Positions 18,803 through 29,696 of a stretch of DNA of 64,000 nucleotides are shown here, piece by piece. Location of the stretch: the NCBI RefSeq assembly GCF_029168945.1, contig NC_083602.1, positions 43,275,442-43,339,441 of the forward strand. The letters run 5' to 3'. The stretch comes from Cannabis sativa. Its lineage: Eukaryota; Streptophyta; Magnoliopsida; Rosales; Cannabaceae. Below the pieces are notes generated by a model, which was not told the origin of the DNA, made no database searches, and saw nothing but the letters and a program-made list of their open reading frames with translations. A program made the translations under genes and the position numbers. Within the stretch, counting starts at the first letter, position 1, and each line of letters starts with the position of its first letter.

Positions 18803-21421
18803 TTTAATTTCCAATCTTCATTGTTGGTCTAACTTGGTTTGTTTATCTAATGAGATAAATCCCTAATGGATTTTCACCATTAGACATACATAATAGTGTT
18901 AGATCTCGAAAGATAAATATTGTATATGCAACATCTAGCTGTTCATCAATTGATGACACCTTAGACTAGTATTTTTACAATATGAAACAAGAAGATTGTA
19001 TAAATAAGATTACTTTGACTTTCGCTAATCGAAGCATTGTTGGATCCTTATTTATAAACAAAATTATCCTAATTCCTCTTAGCTTATTCATTTCGAATTA
19101 GCTCAATAACATATCATTGGATGAATAGTCTATAAATCATTTCATGTCATTCTATATTTTCTCTTAAGAAATTAAATGACGCATATGATTATAATCCCGA
19201 AATTCTATTCCCAATTGATATAAATCCTCAATCATAGAAATCTCCTACTTTATGGGCAAATCTGACTTAGAGTTAAATTAGTAGTGGTGGTCCAAGATAG
19301 AATTACTCATTATATTCGGTATAAATTTAAGTCTTTGACTTTAATTTTAGATTCCAAATGTTAAATTTTCTTATATTTCTAATTCCGTGATACAATGCAA
19401 GCATAGCTCTTTCCAAGTGTTTAATATCCATCTTCTATTAATGGATTCAAACTGTATGGAATATGAGTTTGGTATTCTGTGACCAGGATCCACTTGCACT
19501 ATTCTAAGAACTCTTTGATGTAACTAAACCTAAGTCATCAAAAGACACTACCACATTTTTTTTTAATCTATGGCATTTGTATCTTGTTCATAATGGTTTT
19601 GACAAGATCAATCTCTGCAAAGAGTTAATATGCCTATATCCACTGAAAGTAGTTCATCACATTCGAAGATGGATGTACATTCAGGGGTGGATATGAGTTC
19701 TTCGTTGTATTCTTAAAACGATCACTCTGGATTATACCTTATGCAAAGAAATTTGAAATGTTTAAAAATTTCATTAATTTCTAGCAATGGTTAAAACCAT
19801 TAAGGTAAGTGGTTAAAGATCTTGCGAACTGACAGGGGTGGAGAAATAGTTAGTAGATATGCAGTTCAAAGATCATTAAATTGATTTTGAATTATATCCA
19901 AACTTACCTCCCCAGAAATTTTGATTTGCATATTGATGATTAGTTACTAGTCGTTGCCTAAATCCTTCTATGGTAATACAATTTCAGAATGATGTAATGG
20001 TTGTATAGTTAATGTAAATCATTACTAGATTCATGGATGACCTAATCAAAATCTTAAGAAAAGCTAGAACTGTTAACCATGGTTTGTTAGCTATTCTAAG
20101 TGATTAGGGGTGGACCATCCCATAGTCAATAGATAAGAAAGTGTTTGTTTAAACAAATACTACTTTTCTAAGATAATGACTAAGTCTCGAAAATAAAGGA
20201 GATATTTTTCTTGATTCCAAAAGTGTTCTATCATCTTATTTGACAAATGATGATCCAACTGTCTCTGTTGTCTTGTCACAACCGAAGAGATTAATACCAT
20301 TTAGTTTTCTTAGACATAATTCACGGTACCTTGTCGTAGTGGGAGAGTTTCTAGGAACTCACCTTCTTATGACTTGGAAGACACTAGTGATTAAAATCCA
20401 TTGTGAGTTTAAACAAGTAATGGATTGTCAAGATAAGAAACTAAGAAGAGAATCCAAGAGAACTATGGTTTAATCCATTCACATGGAGTAACCTAAATTT
20501 TTCTATTACAAGGACATAAAAGGAAACTTTCGTTAATAAGTCTATTCAATGGACTTAACAAAACTTCCTGTTCCTAGTATTGTAGGTTTGAGTTTATCTA
20601 AACCTATGGCTTATGGTATACCTGGTAATTACTTACTCTAATGCAAGCAACTTACTTTAGTAAGATGCTGAAGCTTTTTCTTTCTAATTGAACTCTATAG
20701 AAGCTTCTCGACTTCTACGCATAGATTTTATCTAAGGAAAAGTCTCAACTATTTCAAAAAAGATAAAGCCATGAAAGAATTTCTTAAATCAATAGTGAGA
20801 GGTCTTAGATATGCTTTTGTATGCCTTAGACCAGACACCTGCTGTTAAGTGGGAGTAATGAGTAGGTATCAGATTAATCAAGGAGAAGAACATTGGAAGA
20901 CAATCAAGTAAATCTTAAGATAAAGAAGAGGAACTATATGTTAGTCTATAAGGGTGTGTTTGTGTAAGAAAATCTTTCTGATAAGATGGTAATTACTCTG
21001 GGGGTGAAATAATGATTTTGGAGAAGTGTAAAAACCTATCTGAAGTCTCTAAGTCTACCAGGAAGGGACTGAATGTTAAAGTTGCAGGAAAGGTACTTAT
21101 TCATTCTAAGGAAAGTTCTATAGATCTTTGGCACCATTCCAAATTGCCTTAACTACTAGTGTTACTTCCTGAATAACCAAGAAGTAGTTGCCAAAGGTAT
21201 AGAATCCAGTATCCCAAGAAGAGTAGACATATAGAGAGAAATTTCACATTATTAATGATTTTGTGATTAAGGAAGAGTAATGGTGGAGAAAAGGTTGTGT
21301 TTAATTCAACCTTTCAGATCCTATTACGAGGAGTTTACTACTACTACACTTGATTTGTATATCAAGGTGTTGAGATTATTTGAAATGCACATTTTGTTTT
21401 ATATTAGTGCAAGTGGGAGTT
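18803..21421 (+). pseudogene. copia pol relic
   Basis: Decayed protease-integrase-RT-RNase H region, readable only in short pieces. They include the integrase zinc motif LWHLYLVHNG (19568-19597), RGGYEFFVVF (19683-19712), LRTDRGGEI with the second catalytic Asp (19822-19848), integrase-tail KKVFV*TNTTFL (about 20137-20170, stop at the Ser codon), RNase H-side SIVRGLRYAFVCLRPD (20789-20836) and KKSRHIERNF (21216-21245). It is about 2.6 kb, whereas an intact copia pol is over 3 kb, so deletions add to the stops. The same remnant recurs at 9470-10944 and 48031-50697. Confidence 0.85.
21408..21421 (+). promoter_or_regulatory. polypurine tract
   Basis: TGCAAGTGGGAGTT directly before the 3' LTR, the primer for plus-strand synthesis. 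It is identical in the other family members at the matching place. Confidence 0.85.
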
Positions 21422-23314
21422 TGTTGGGTTTTATGCCCTAAATAAAACTCATTTCAATATAATCAGATTTACTTATTAATATAGATCAGAAGTAACATTT
21501 AATGTTGCATGGTTCACATGATTTATTTCATGATTATATGTACACAATGTATAAATTCATCTGAAACCCTTTTCACATACCTGATCCTGTTTATTGTGCT
21601 GTCAACACATTGGATAGTAAACATGACTATGTGAATAAAGTTTCCTAGATTTATCAAACATAGGGTTTTACTGATATGATAATCTACAACAGAGTTTACT
21701 TGCATTTGGAGAAGTGCTATGTTCTTTCCCGAGCATTGGTTAAAGTAAAGCTCAGGTTGGATGCATGGAGTATGCATCGGAAGGGACCGATATTGAACTT
21801 TGACTTAGATTTATTAAACTTACCATAATATCTATTCAAGTCAATATCGCCTAGTTGATCCTATATCAAATGATCTTAATCCTGTTATGATTAGGCTCGA
21901 TCTCGAGAGGCTATTCGTGTTCTTTGATTTGTTAGTTAAGCCTACTTTTGGGTCAGGGTGATACGTACATTTTGAGAACACGGTAGTGCAATTGAGTGGG
22001 AGCGCTAACATAAACATGGAATCTATAGCTTCTGTCTAGCGAATAGTAAGTAAAGGATGATCTCCTTCGAGCTTGACGAAACGAAAATAAATGGTGGAGA
22101 TCTCATTTCACATAAGCTGAAATACCATTTATACGGGGTTAAGTGTTTTAAGGATTAAATACATTGTAGGGTGTAACGGTAATCTAATCCCTTTACAGTG
22201 TAGATCATTCATATAGAGGATCATTGATCAAATTAGGATTATAACAATGGATAACTAATGATGTCTCTATATGGTGGAACATATAGAGCATTCTATATAC
22301 TGAGAGTGCAATTCTAAGTTCTATGCGTGGATTCAACGAAGAATTAATAAGTCAGTGAATTTAGGTTATAAATTCTTGATCTGCTTATTGGAAGCTCGGT
22401 TATATAGACCCATGGTCCCCGCACTAGTTGAGATAATATTGCTTGTAAGACTCATGTAATTGGTTTTGATTAATCAATTATAATTCTAAAATTAGACTAT
22501 GTCTATTTGTGAAATTTTCACTAAGTAAGGGCGAAATTGTAAAGAAAGAATTTTAGGGGCATATTTGTTAATTATGATACTTTGTATGGTTTAATTAATA
22601 AATATGATAAATGACAATATTATTTAATAATTATTTATAGTTATTAAATAGTTAGAATTGACATCTAAATGGTTGAATTAGAAAATAGGCGTTTTTGAGA
22701 AAATCAGATGCAGAAAAGATAAAACTGCAAAATTGCAAAAGTGAGGCCCAAATCCACATTGCATGGCCGACCACTTTTGTAGGGTTTTCCCTATGATATT
22801 TTCATTATTTTAATGCCAAATAATTCAAACCTAACCCTAGTGGAATGCTATAAATAAATAGTGAAGGCTTCAGGAAATTTAACACTTTTCTTCTGAGTTT
22901 TCATTCAGAAAAAACTGAGCTTCTCTCTCTCCCTATCTTTGGCCGGCCACTCCCTCTCTCTCTTCCTCCTTGAGATTTCGAAATACTTAGTGATAGAGTA
23001 GTGCCCACACACAGCAAGTGATACCTCAATCATAGTAAGGAAGATCGTGAAGAAAGACTTTCAGCAAGAAGGAGCTTCAGCACTAAAGAATCAAAGAGAG
23101 AGATCCAGGTTCAGATATTGATAATGCTCTGCTACAGAAAAGAATCAAGGGCTAGATATCTGAACGGAAAGAGTCATTATATTCTGCTGCACCCAATGTA
23201 AGGTTTACTAAACTTTATATGTGTTTATTTCATCGTTTTAGAAAGTTCATATTTAGGGTGTTAATCAACATACTTGTGAGTAGATCTAAGATCTTGGTAA
23301 AATAATTTCCAACA
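21422..23314 (+). mobile_element. 3' LTR of complete copia element
   Basis: TGTTGGGTTTTATGCCC...TTTCCAACA. It is collinear with the 5' LTR; differences are scattered substitutions and small indels, so the insertion is old enough to have diverged. A TATA box (GCTATAAATAAATAG) lies near 22848. The upstream GGCCGGCC palindrome is mutated to GGCCGACC here, while a second intact GGCCGGCC sits near 22940. Confidence 0.93.
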
Positions 23315-23319
23315 GATCC

Positions 23320-24430
23320 TAGATCAAATGATCTTAATCCTGATATGGTTAGGTTCGATCACAAGAGTATTATACATGTTCTTTGATTTGTTAGTTAAGC
23401 CTACTTTGGTTCAGGGTGATACGTACATTTTGGGAACATGATAGTATAATTGAGTGGGAGCGCTAACATAAATTTGGAGTCTATAACTTCTATAGGAATT
23501 TGGAAGTGAAACGATGATATCCTTCGAGCTTTGCTAAACAGATATAATTGGTGGAGATCTCATTTCACTTCGCTGAAATATCATTTATACGGAGCTAAGT
23601 GTTTTAAGGATAAAATAAATTGAAGGTGTAACGGTAATTTAGTTCCTATTCAATGTAGATCATCTATTAGAGGGTCATTGATCAAATTAGGATTATAACA
23701 ATGGATAACTAATAGCGTATCTATATCGTGGAACATATAGAGCGTTCTATATGACTGAGAGTGCAATTCCAAGTTCTAAGTGTGGATTCAATAAGGAATT
23801 AATAAGTTAGTGAATTTACTTGGTAAATTCAGTTCGACTTATTGGAAGCTCGGTTATATAGGCGCATGGTCCCCATACTAGTTGAGACCATACTGCTTGT
23901 AAGACTCAGTTAATTGATTTTAATTAATCAATTATAATTCTAAAGTTAGACTATGTCTACTTTATGAATTTTCACTAAGCAAGGGCGAAATTGCAAAGAA
24001 AAGAGATTATAGGTTTTATTTATTAATTAAGAGACTTTATATGTCTAAATTAATAAATATATTAAATGACAATATTATTTAATAATTAATTTTTAGTTAT
24101 TAAATAATTAGAATTGGCATTTAAGTGATTGAATTGGAAAATTGACATTTTTGAGAAAATGGGATTGAGAAATGACAATATGGCAAAATTGCAAAGTGAG
24201 GCCCATTATCCACTAATATGGCCGGCCACTTTGTATAGGGTTTACCATTTATATTTTTCATTATTTTAATGCAATATAATTCTAACCTAAACCTAGATGG
24301 CATTCTATAAATAGAAAGTGATGGCTTCAGGAAACTATGGAATGCATCTTATTCTTTTCGTAGAAAAATCTGAGCCTCCTAGCTCCCCCTCTTCTTCTCT
24401 TTTCCTCTCTTGAATTTTGAACCTTGAGTG
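23320..24430 (+). mobile_element. split copia LTR, piece 2 of 3
   Basis: Middle part of the LTR begun at 12813. It continues after the duplicated GATCC with TAGATCAAATGATCTTAATCC and includes GGCCGGCCAC (about 24220) and the TATA region TCTATAAATAG (about 24304). It ends at GAGTG (24426-24430), the sequence duplicated by the gypsy insertion. The third piece follows at 37895. Confidence 0.88.
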
Positions 24431-25088
24431 TGTTGACTTCGCTTTTAGCCAACGGCAATGAGTCTTTTTGATAAGCGATAAACGATATGTCGTAAAGAAT
24501 ATGTAGTAAAGCAATAATAATAAGACACAGAAATTTTATAGAGGTTCAAATTCCTTGTTAGCTCAGAATAGCTTAATCCTCGTTAGTTGTATTAACTTAA
24601 GAATAAGGTAGAAGATTCCTTATCTTATAGCTCTTACAATAATATCTCTAGATATATAATTCTTAGATAGCCTTAGCTTATAGCGTTTTGCACAATTTTT
24701 CCGTCCTCTGCCCAGTTAACATTCCTCACTATTTATAGGGCAGGAAACATAAAGAGGAAGAGTTTCCTCTCTCGTTTGTGGGATTGTGTGATCAATGCTG
24801 AATGCTAGGATCGTGGGATTGAGGCTGAATACACTGATAGTGGGATCGTGTGTATGCCACATCCACGCAAGTTGATCCCTGAGTTATAGGGATTAAGCTG
24901 GTGACTCACAATGGGCTTGGTTGAATTCGCTAAGTGTTGCTCATTCTGCATGGCTCGTTGAGTATTCCATTATGGACATGCTAGCGAGGCATCCTGCTCA
25001 GCATGTTGATCCGACTAGGTGCTCTAAGTAGATGCCACGTGTCACCATTCTCGTGATGCCACGTCAGAGTTCCAATTTTGGGATAACA
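24431..25088 (-). mobile_element. gypsy 3' LTR
   Basis: 658-bp LTR. In sense it starts TGTTATCCCAAAATTGG (25088 leftward) and ends AAAGCGAAGTCAACA at 24431. The sense TATA box CCCTATAAATAG is at about 24729-24740. Its outer 115 bp match the remnant at 37780-37894. Confidence 0.9.
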
Positions 25089-25103
25089 TTTGCCCCCCAA
25101 GTC
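25089..25103 (-). promoter_or_regulatory. gypsy polypurine tract
   Basis: On the minus strand this reads CAGACTTGGGGGGCAAA directly before the LTR start TGTTATCCC, the expected plus-strand primer. It fixes the element's orientation. Confidence 0.85.
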
Positions 25104-25388
25104 TGTACGGACCTCCGAGGTTGCGCGTAGACTTATTCCGAGCCGGGTTCTCGCCTTTGAAAGGGGACACGTGTCGAGCATGACCGTTCGAGACTCGATG
25201 TGAAGCTGACTGAGCGTCCCTTCGGTTTTCAGCTAATTAATGCTCTGATAATTAATATTTTGAAAATCCGAATTTCTCTCTCCAAGGCCGACTTCGCTTG
25301 CACTCGATTATTTTGATTTCCCATATTCGCTTTCAAGGCGGGAAGTCGAGGCGTCTAAGATTCCTTTACGTAAAGTTACCCTTTTCGC

Positions 25389-25398
25389 CTATAAAAAC
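25389..25398 (+). promoter_or_regulatory. TATA box of the antisense gene
   Basis: CTATAAAAAC inside the gypsy element but on the opposite strand, about 530 bp upstream of the antisense ATG. A start of transcription near 25420-25430 would give a short exon that ends at the splice donor at 25547. Confidence 0.55.
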
Positions 25399-25546
25399 TT
25401 GGAGCATACGGCACATTACCTCTTTTCATCACCCTTTGTTGTTAAGAAAACTTCATAGCAAAAAGAGAGAGTTTTCTGGTTCAAAGTTGCTGAAGAGTTT
25501 ACAGACGATTTCTGCCTTGCTTGAACCCAGACACTTGAATCTTTGA

Positions 25547-25916
25547 GTAAGTTTCTGATTCCTTTTATGTTTTTCCTTTGCATGCTTGTGCTTTGAATGT
25601 AACTTTGTTGGAGAAAGAACACTGTAGGAAACCCTAGGGTTTGAAACTTCTGCGACTCTTCTTTTCCATGTCCTTGCGTTAGCTTTCACCGTAAGTGCTT
25701 GTTTTAGAACCGTATCATTGCGTCGCTTTTCCATCTCCGCTTTTCAAGCTTCATGAACTTTTTTTGCCCTAACTCAAGGAAAAATTTCGACTTCGAGTTT
25801 AGACTTTTCTGAACATGATCGTTCTTTAATCTGTTGTGTACTCCTGGTCGGCATAGTTGCTTGTTTTTTTGCTTGATACTCCGTCCAACACTCATCTTGC
25901 GTGTTCTCTTTTGTAG
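25547..25916 (+). other. probable 5'UTR intron of the antisense gene
   Basis: Begins GTAAGTTTCTG after CTTTGA and ends in a T-rich tract CTCTTTTGTAG immediately before ATGAACCCAGG. Donor, pyrimidine tract and acceptor are all good plant consensus, and the acceptor touches the start codon. Not proven without a transcript. Confidence 0.5.
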
Positions 25917-28640
25917 ATGAACCCAGGTGAGTTTTGGGAGCCCGAGCATCAAATCGACCAGGAGCTGCTTCAACTTCTGCACGAAGTCCACCCTCGTCTT
26001 CGTGCTAATCCTCCTTCAAGAGAAGGATATTCTTCTGATTCCGTACCCAGCCATAGGATGATGGCTCATACTAAGAAAACTACGCGTCCGGGCTTACGCT
26101 TCTGACCCCCAAGGGGCTCGGCTTGCCACTCTGCCCGACGCCGAACAGGATTTGGCGGTCCCAATAGAGGAGGACCGTGAGGGGGACGCCAAAGTCCAGG
26201 AGGTTGAGGAGCTAGACGAGGCGCATCCGGGCAGCCCTCCCGCTGCTGAGGGAGAGGAAGAGATTGAACCCCCTAACTATGGGGAGTACAATGAGGCTGG
26301 GCAACCAGTCGATGCTGACGGGGACATCCTGGTTGATGGCGTTGATTACGTCACTGAGGCGCTTGCTGAGGCAGTTCCTCACAGGAGGCAGGGTGCCTTG
26401 GGCGCCAGGTGGGTGAGTCCTCCGTCCAAGATTTCGAAGGCACGCCTCTGCACTCTCGACCAGGACGGATACTTGGGCGAGCTGGACTGCTACATTCTCG
26501 CCCACGACCATCGTGCTACAAACCCTGATAAGGGGATGTGCGCCTGGTCGGGGCTCACGGCCAGCAAGGGGCGCTGATGCCCTTGCACAAGTACTTCCAG
26601 GATGTGGCGGACTTCTTCGCCTCTTCCCGCCTCGCATTACTCCCAAGGGCATTAAATAGTTGTTCGCTCTCTTCGTCCTCTACGCTTCCTGTGGATGGGA
26701 TGGTCCTTCTCCCCACGAGGTCGCTTGGTTCTTTGACCCGAACTCTACCCCCAAGCAAGGCAAGTCGTGGTATTTTTACTTCTCGCAATGTGCTTCAAGT
26801 GGTTGAGCGGGACGGACCACAAGGCCATCGGCAAAATAGGGCATTTTGTTGATGAGTACTTCATGGTGAAGGATCCGAACATTACCCGACTCGATTCAAG
26901 CAGATTTCGAGATATCACCGTCCTCCCCTCACCCTTACTCTTAGGGATAGGGCTCAAAAACTTGCACGGTTGCCTGTGGAAGACAGGATCTCATCCAGCT
27001 TGACCTCTCGATGAAAATCAGTGCAAGACGGGCTTTACCCGCAGGACTTTACTTCTAAGCCCGTGATGGGGAAGAAGGGGAAATCGTCGCTTCCCGCCCG
27101 AACGAGCTCATAAGGAGGATGAGATCATTCAACTTAAGCGAGAGGCTAAGTTGAAGGGAGGTGCTCGGGCAAAGCAAGATGCTCGAAGTCCATGAATCCT
27201 AAAGATGAAGCCGAGGCCGAGGGTGAGCAGTGACTCCTTTCAAGAGGAAGAAGAAACTCCCGGCCACGCCAAGGCCCGTTGAACATGCCATTCGCATAAG
27301 GGGAGCCCATTTCACCCGTTCGCCCATCTCATCCCTATGCCGGAAAAGGGAAGGTCGTTATGTCTAAGATATCGTGTGATGGTGGACTTCGACTTTCTAG
27401 GCGGGCAAATACTCGCGCTTTACTTCTTTTTCGGCTTTTTACTTTCATACTTTGTATTTTTTTGCCGGTTTTTGCTAACCACGCCGTTTTTGTTTTGTGC
27501 GTACATGTCTCGCATGATCGACGCTTTAAGGAAGAGGATGAGCAAGCTCTAGCCGCCTCCCCTCCAGCCAAGAAGTCTAAGGGCGGAGAGGGGTCTTCGC
27601 AGAAGAGGCCTTCTAAAGAGGTCATTGACCTTTCTAAGGAGCCGACTACCGCAAATCCTTCCACTCCCAAATCCGCCAACTCTAAGGAGTCCGGGCCACC
27701 AACATCCGAGTCCAAACTCGTCAGAGGATTCCCGAGAAGGTGCAGCACCAACTCCACCCATGCCCGAGCTACCCGAGGCCAAGAAGTGGCAAGGAGGTGA
27801 TGGCTCACAACATGAACCGGCTGGTTCCCGAGGCTCGGTGAGCAATTGGTTGGTGCCGACGACTCATCTCCGGATGTGTTGGTGGGCGGAGTTTTGAAGG
27901 AGCTTACTGTGGTTAGTCTTTTCTTTTCGACACTTCCCTTTTCGCTTTTCATACTTTAGCTCCATATGCCGACTTTTCCTTTATGCAAGGCCGGTTTGAA
28001 GTTGGCTTACACCTACTCCCGGGCTAAATCTGCAACTTCCAAGAGTGCAGCTCTGTCCGACACCATGAGGGCAGAGGCGGACTTGGCCAAGAAGGAAGCT
28101 TAGGAGGCGAGGGTGGAGACTGCACCTGTTCGTCATGAGTTGGGTGAGGCCAACAAGAAGCTATTTGCCACTGAGAAGAAGATCACCGTGCTAACCAAGG
28201 ACCTCGAGGCTGCTGATCGCTTTGAGGAAACCATCGAGACCTTATCTGCTGAAGTTCATCGTCTTCAGGATGAGAGGACTTCTCTACAGCAGGTGCTTCT
28301 TCGGCTGAAGGAAGATAAGGACGCTCAGGTGGTCGAGGTGGACCACTTGAAGGAGAAGGTCAATGCTTTGAAGACTGCCGGCCTCGAGCTCTTCTTTGAT
28401 TTTTGGAAGGCTAATCTCCAGGCCAACTTCGACTACTTGGGCGACGCCAAGGACATGTACCTCGAGTACTGCGCGGCCCAAGTTGCCTATGGTGGGAAAG
28501 AGGTGGCTGCTTCAACTTCCGGCAAAGCTTTTGACCAGGCTGTTGATGCTTCTCCTGCTCGAATAACAGATCCTCCCCGCTCCAAGCCGGCCGAAGAACC
28601 AAATCCAGTAGCCCGGACTCCAAATCATTTGAGCATTGAT
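25917..28640 (+). pseudogene. antisense gene of the gypsy element, broken
   Basis: Plus-strand coding remains in at least four frames. They begin at ATG 25917 (MNPGEFWEPEHQIDQELLQL) and continue as an acidic stretch (26152-26577, with PPAAEGEEEIEPPNYGEYNE). A block follows that reads, across frameshifts, MPLHKYFQDVADFF and DPNSTPKQGKSWYFYFS (about 26575-26785). A Lys/Pro/Ser-rich region (27540-27800) precedes the coiled coil. CpG-rich composition contrasts with the surrounding copia DNA. Extra genes, some antisense, are known in the 3' region of Tat-lineage elements; their function is unknown. One or more further introns (for example about 27912-27988) are possible. Confidence 0.65.
28113..28640 (+). 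pseudogene. coiled-coil C-terminal part of the antisense gene
   Basis: About 175 codons open from METAPVRHELGEANKKLFAT. Heptad-like leucines and charged residues over residues 5-90 (for example LSAEVHRLQDERTSLQQVLL) predict a long coiled coil, then a helical segment LFFDFWKANLQANFDYLGDAK and a Ser/Pro-rich tail. Codons after about 28640 read into A/T-rich non-coding sequence and are unlikely to be native. I recognise no enzyme motif; it may be structural or an oligomerisation domain. Confidence 0.6.
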
Positions 28641-29164
28641 CTTTTTATCTCTCATGTTTATATATATATATTATATATGGCCTTAAGTACTTTAAGACAT
28701 CATGACCGGCCAAGCGGTCTTCAAACTTGGAATTATTTTTCATTTTTTGGACAACGGGCTGACCGGGCAGCTTTTAATCCCGGTGCTTTATGCTCTTATT
28801 ATCCTTAATGAATTTCATTCTCTGTTTATAATTACAGTGCAATTGTAATTGTTTTATGTTTACCAAATGCTTTGTACAGGTATAAGTGCCCCCTAAGTGA
28901 CCGAGCAGACGTATGACTCTTGGTCACTTGTCTTTCGCAAATATATTGCTTTTCTGTTCGGTGTTTTGGGTTCGATTGAACCTTTTGTACGCACTTTAGG
29001 TAAATTATAATCATGCTGATTTTTTTCGACTCAATAGAATTGGAAATACTATCTTTATTCTTTGATTGATCGAAAATGTATTTGTTACCGTAGTAACTTA
29101 CATCAGAGCTAGTGATCCAATAGATCTTTTTAGCTTAACATGACATAAAACAAATAAGAAACTA
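28641..29164. other. gypsy spacer between antisense gene and integrase
   Basis: A/T-rich non-coding sequence with a TATATATATATTATATA run near 28660. It would contain the 3' ends of both the antisense transcript and the sense gag-pol frame. No ORF is supported. Confidence 0.5.
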
Positions 29165-29346
29165 TACTTTAAAGTGGTCTACCCAACTTGAGTACTTTTG
29201 TTTCTGAAGCCTTTACGCGTAGTCCGCCCAAGAGGCCATTCACTTCTAAGCGAATGTTCAATAGTACTTTAATGTGGTCTACCCGACCTGAGTACTTTGA
29301 AATGGTCTATTTGACCTGAGTACTTTGAAGTGGTCTACCCGACCTG
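29165..29346 (+). repeat. 28-bp tandem repeat in the gypsy element
   Basis: Three head-to-tail copies of a 28-bp unit, AGTACTTTGAAGTGGTCTAC with CCGACCTG, at 29263-29290, 29291-29318 and 29319-29346, the middle one diverged. A fourth isolated copy lies at about 29165-29190. It sits just downstream of the integrase end in sense orientation. Confidence 0.8.
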
Positions 29347-29351
29347 AGTAC

Positions 29352-29624
29352 TCATTGGTAGTATTTCCTTAAATGTTCTCCATTCCAGTATCGTGGTACT
29401 AAAATGAGTTGCATTTTTTTGTCATACTTACCTAGTTTGTATGCTTTGGAGTCGAGAACTTTGACCACCTGATATGGTCCTTCCCAATTAGGTCCTAGTA
29501 CGCCTGACGTGCTGTCTTTGGTGTTTAGGAATACCCTTCCTAGGACCATATCTCCCACAAAGAATTTCCGAGCTTTCACTTGTTTGTTGAAATACCGAGC
29601 TACTTTTTGTTGATGAGCTACCAA
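29352..29624 (-). pseudogene. gypsy integrase C-terminal segment
   Basis: 91-codon stretch with AHQQKVARYFNKQVKARKF, GDMVLGRVF and the GPY/F-type motif LGPNWEGPYQVVKV, then the tail DGEHLRKYY-like (NGEHLRKYYQ). This is the DNA-binding end of the integrase. A stop and frame change separate it from the core domain. Confidence 0.82.
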
Positions 29625-29696
29625 CTTTAAGTTTGTAATTGCTCGTTTTTCTTCGATTTTATCAAGTGATTCTGCAAGGAGTATATGATTGGTACC

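Larger units (their letters stand above)
13253..23314 (+). mobile_element. complete non-autonomous Ty1-copia element
   Basis: A 10,062-bp LTR retrotransposon flanked by GATCC on both sides (13248-13252; 23315-23319), with LTRs of 1897 and 1893 bp bounded TG...CA, a PBS matching initiator Met tRNA two bases inside the 5' LTR, and a purine PPT against the 3' LTR. The internal 6.27 kb is a long AT-rich leader followed directly by a pol relic; gag is absent at the place where two other family members have it. PBS, LTR size and pol motifs place it in Ty1-copia, possibly near the Angela/TAR lineages (inference). It could move only with enzymes from another element. Confidence 0.94.

Noticed and set aside
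19683..21008. Repeated GGGGTGG motifs through the copia 3' half, first read as internal polypurine primers
   Set aside because: Most fall on conserved pol codons: RGGY at 19683, DRGGE at 19831, and the RNase H LGGG block near 20997. They are coding relics, and only the tract at 21408-21421 abuts an LTR.
26152..27960. Several overlapping ORFs on both strands in the GC-rich part of the gypsy element (for example 27335-27952 minus)
   Set aside because: High GC lowers stop frequency in all frames. Only the plus-strand frames continue into the coiled-coil segment and the promoter-intron layout, so the minus-strand ORFs are treated as shadows.
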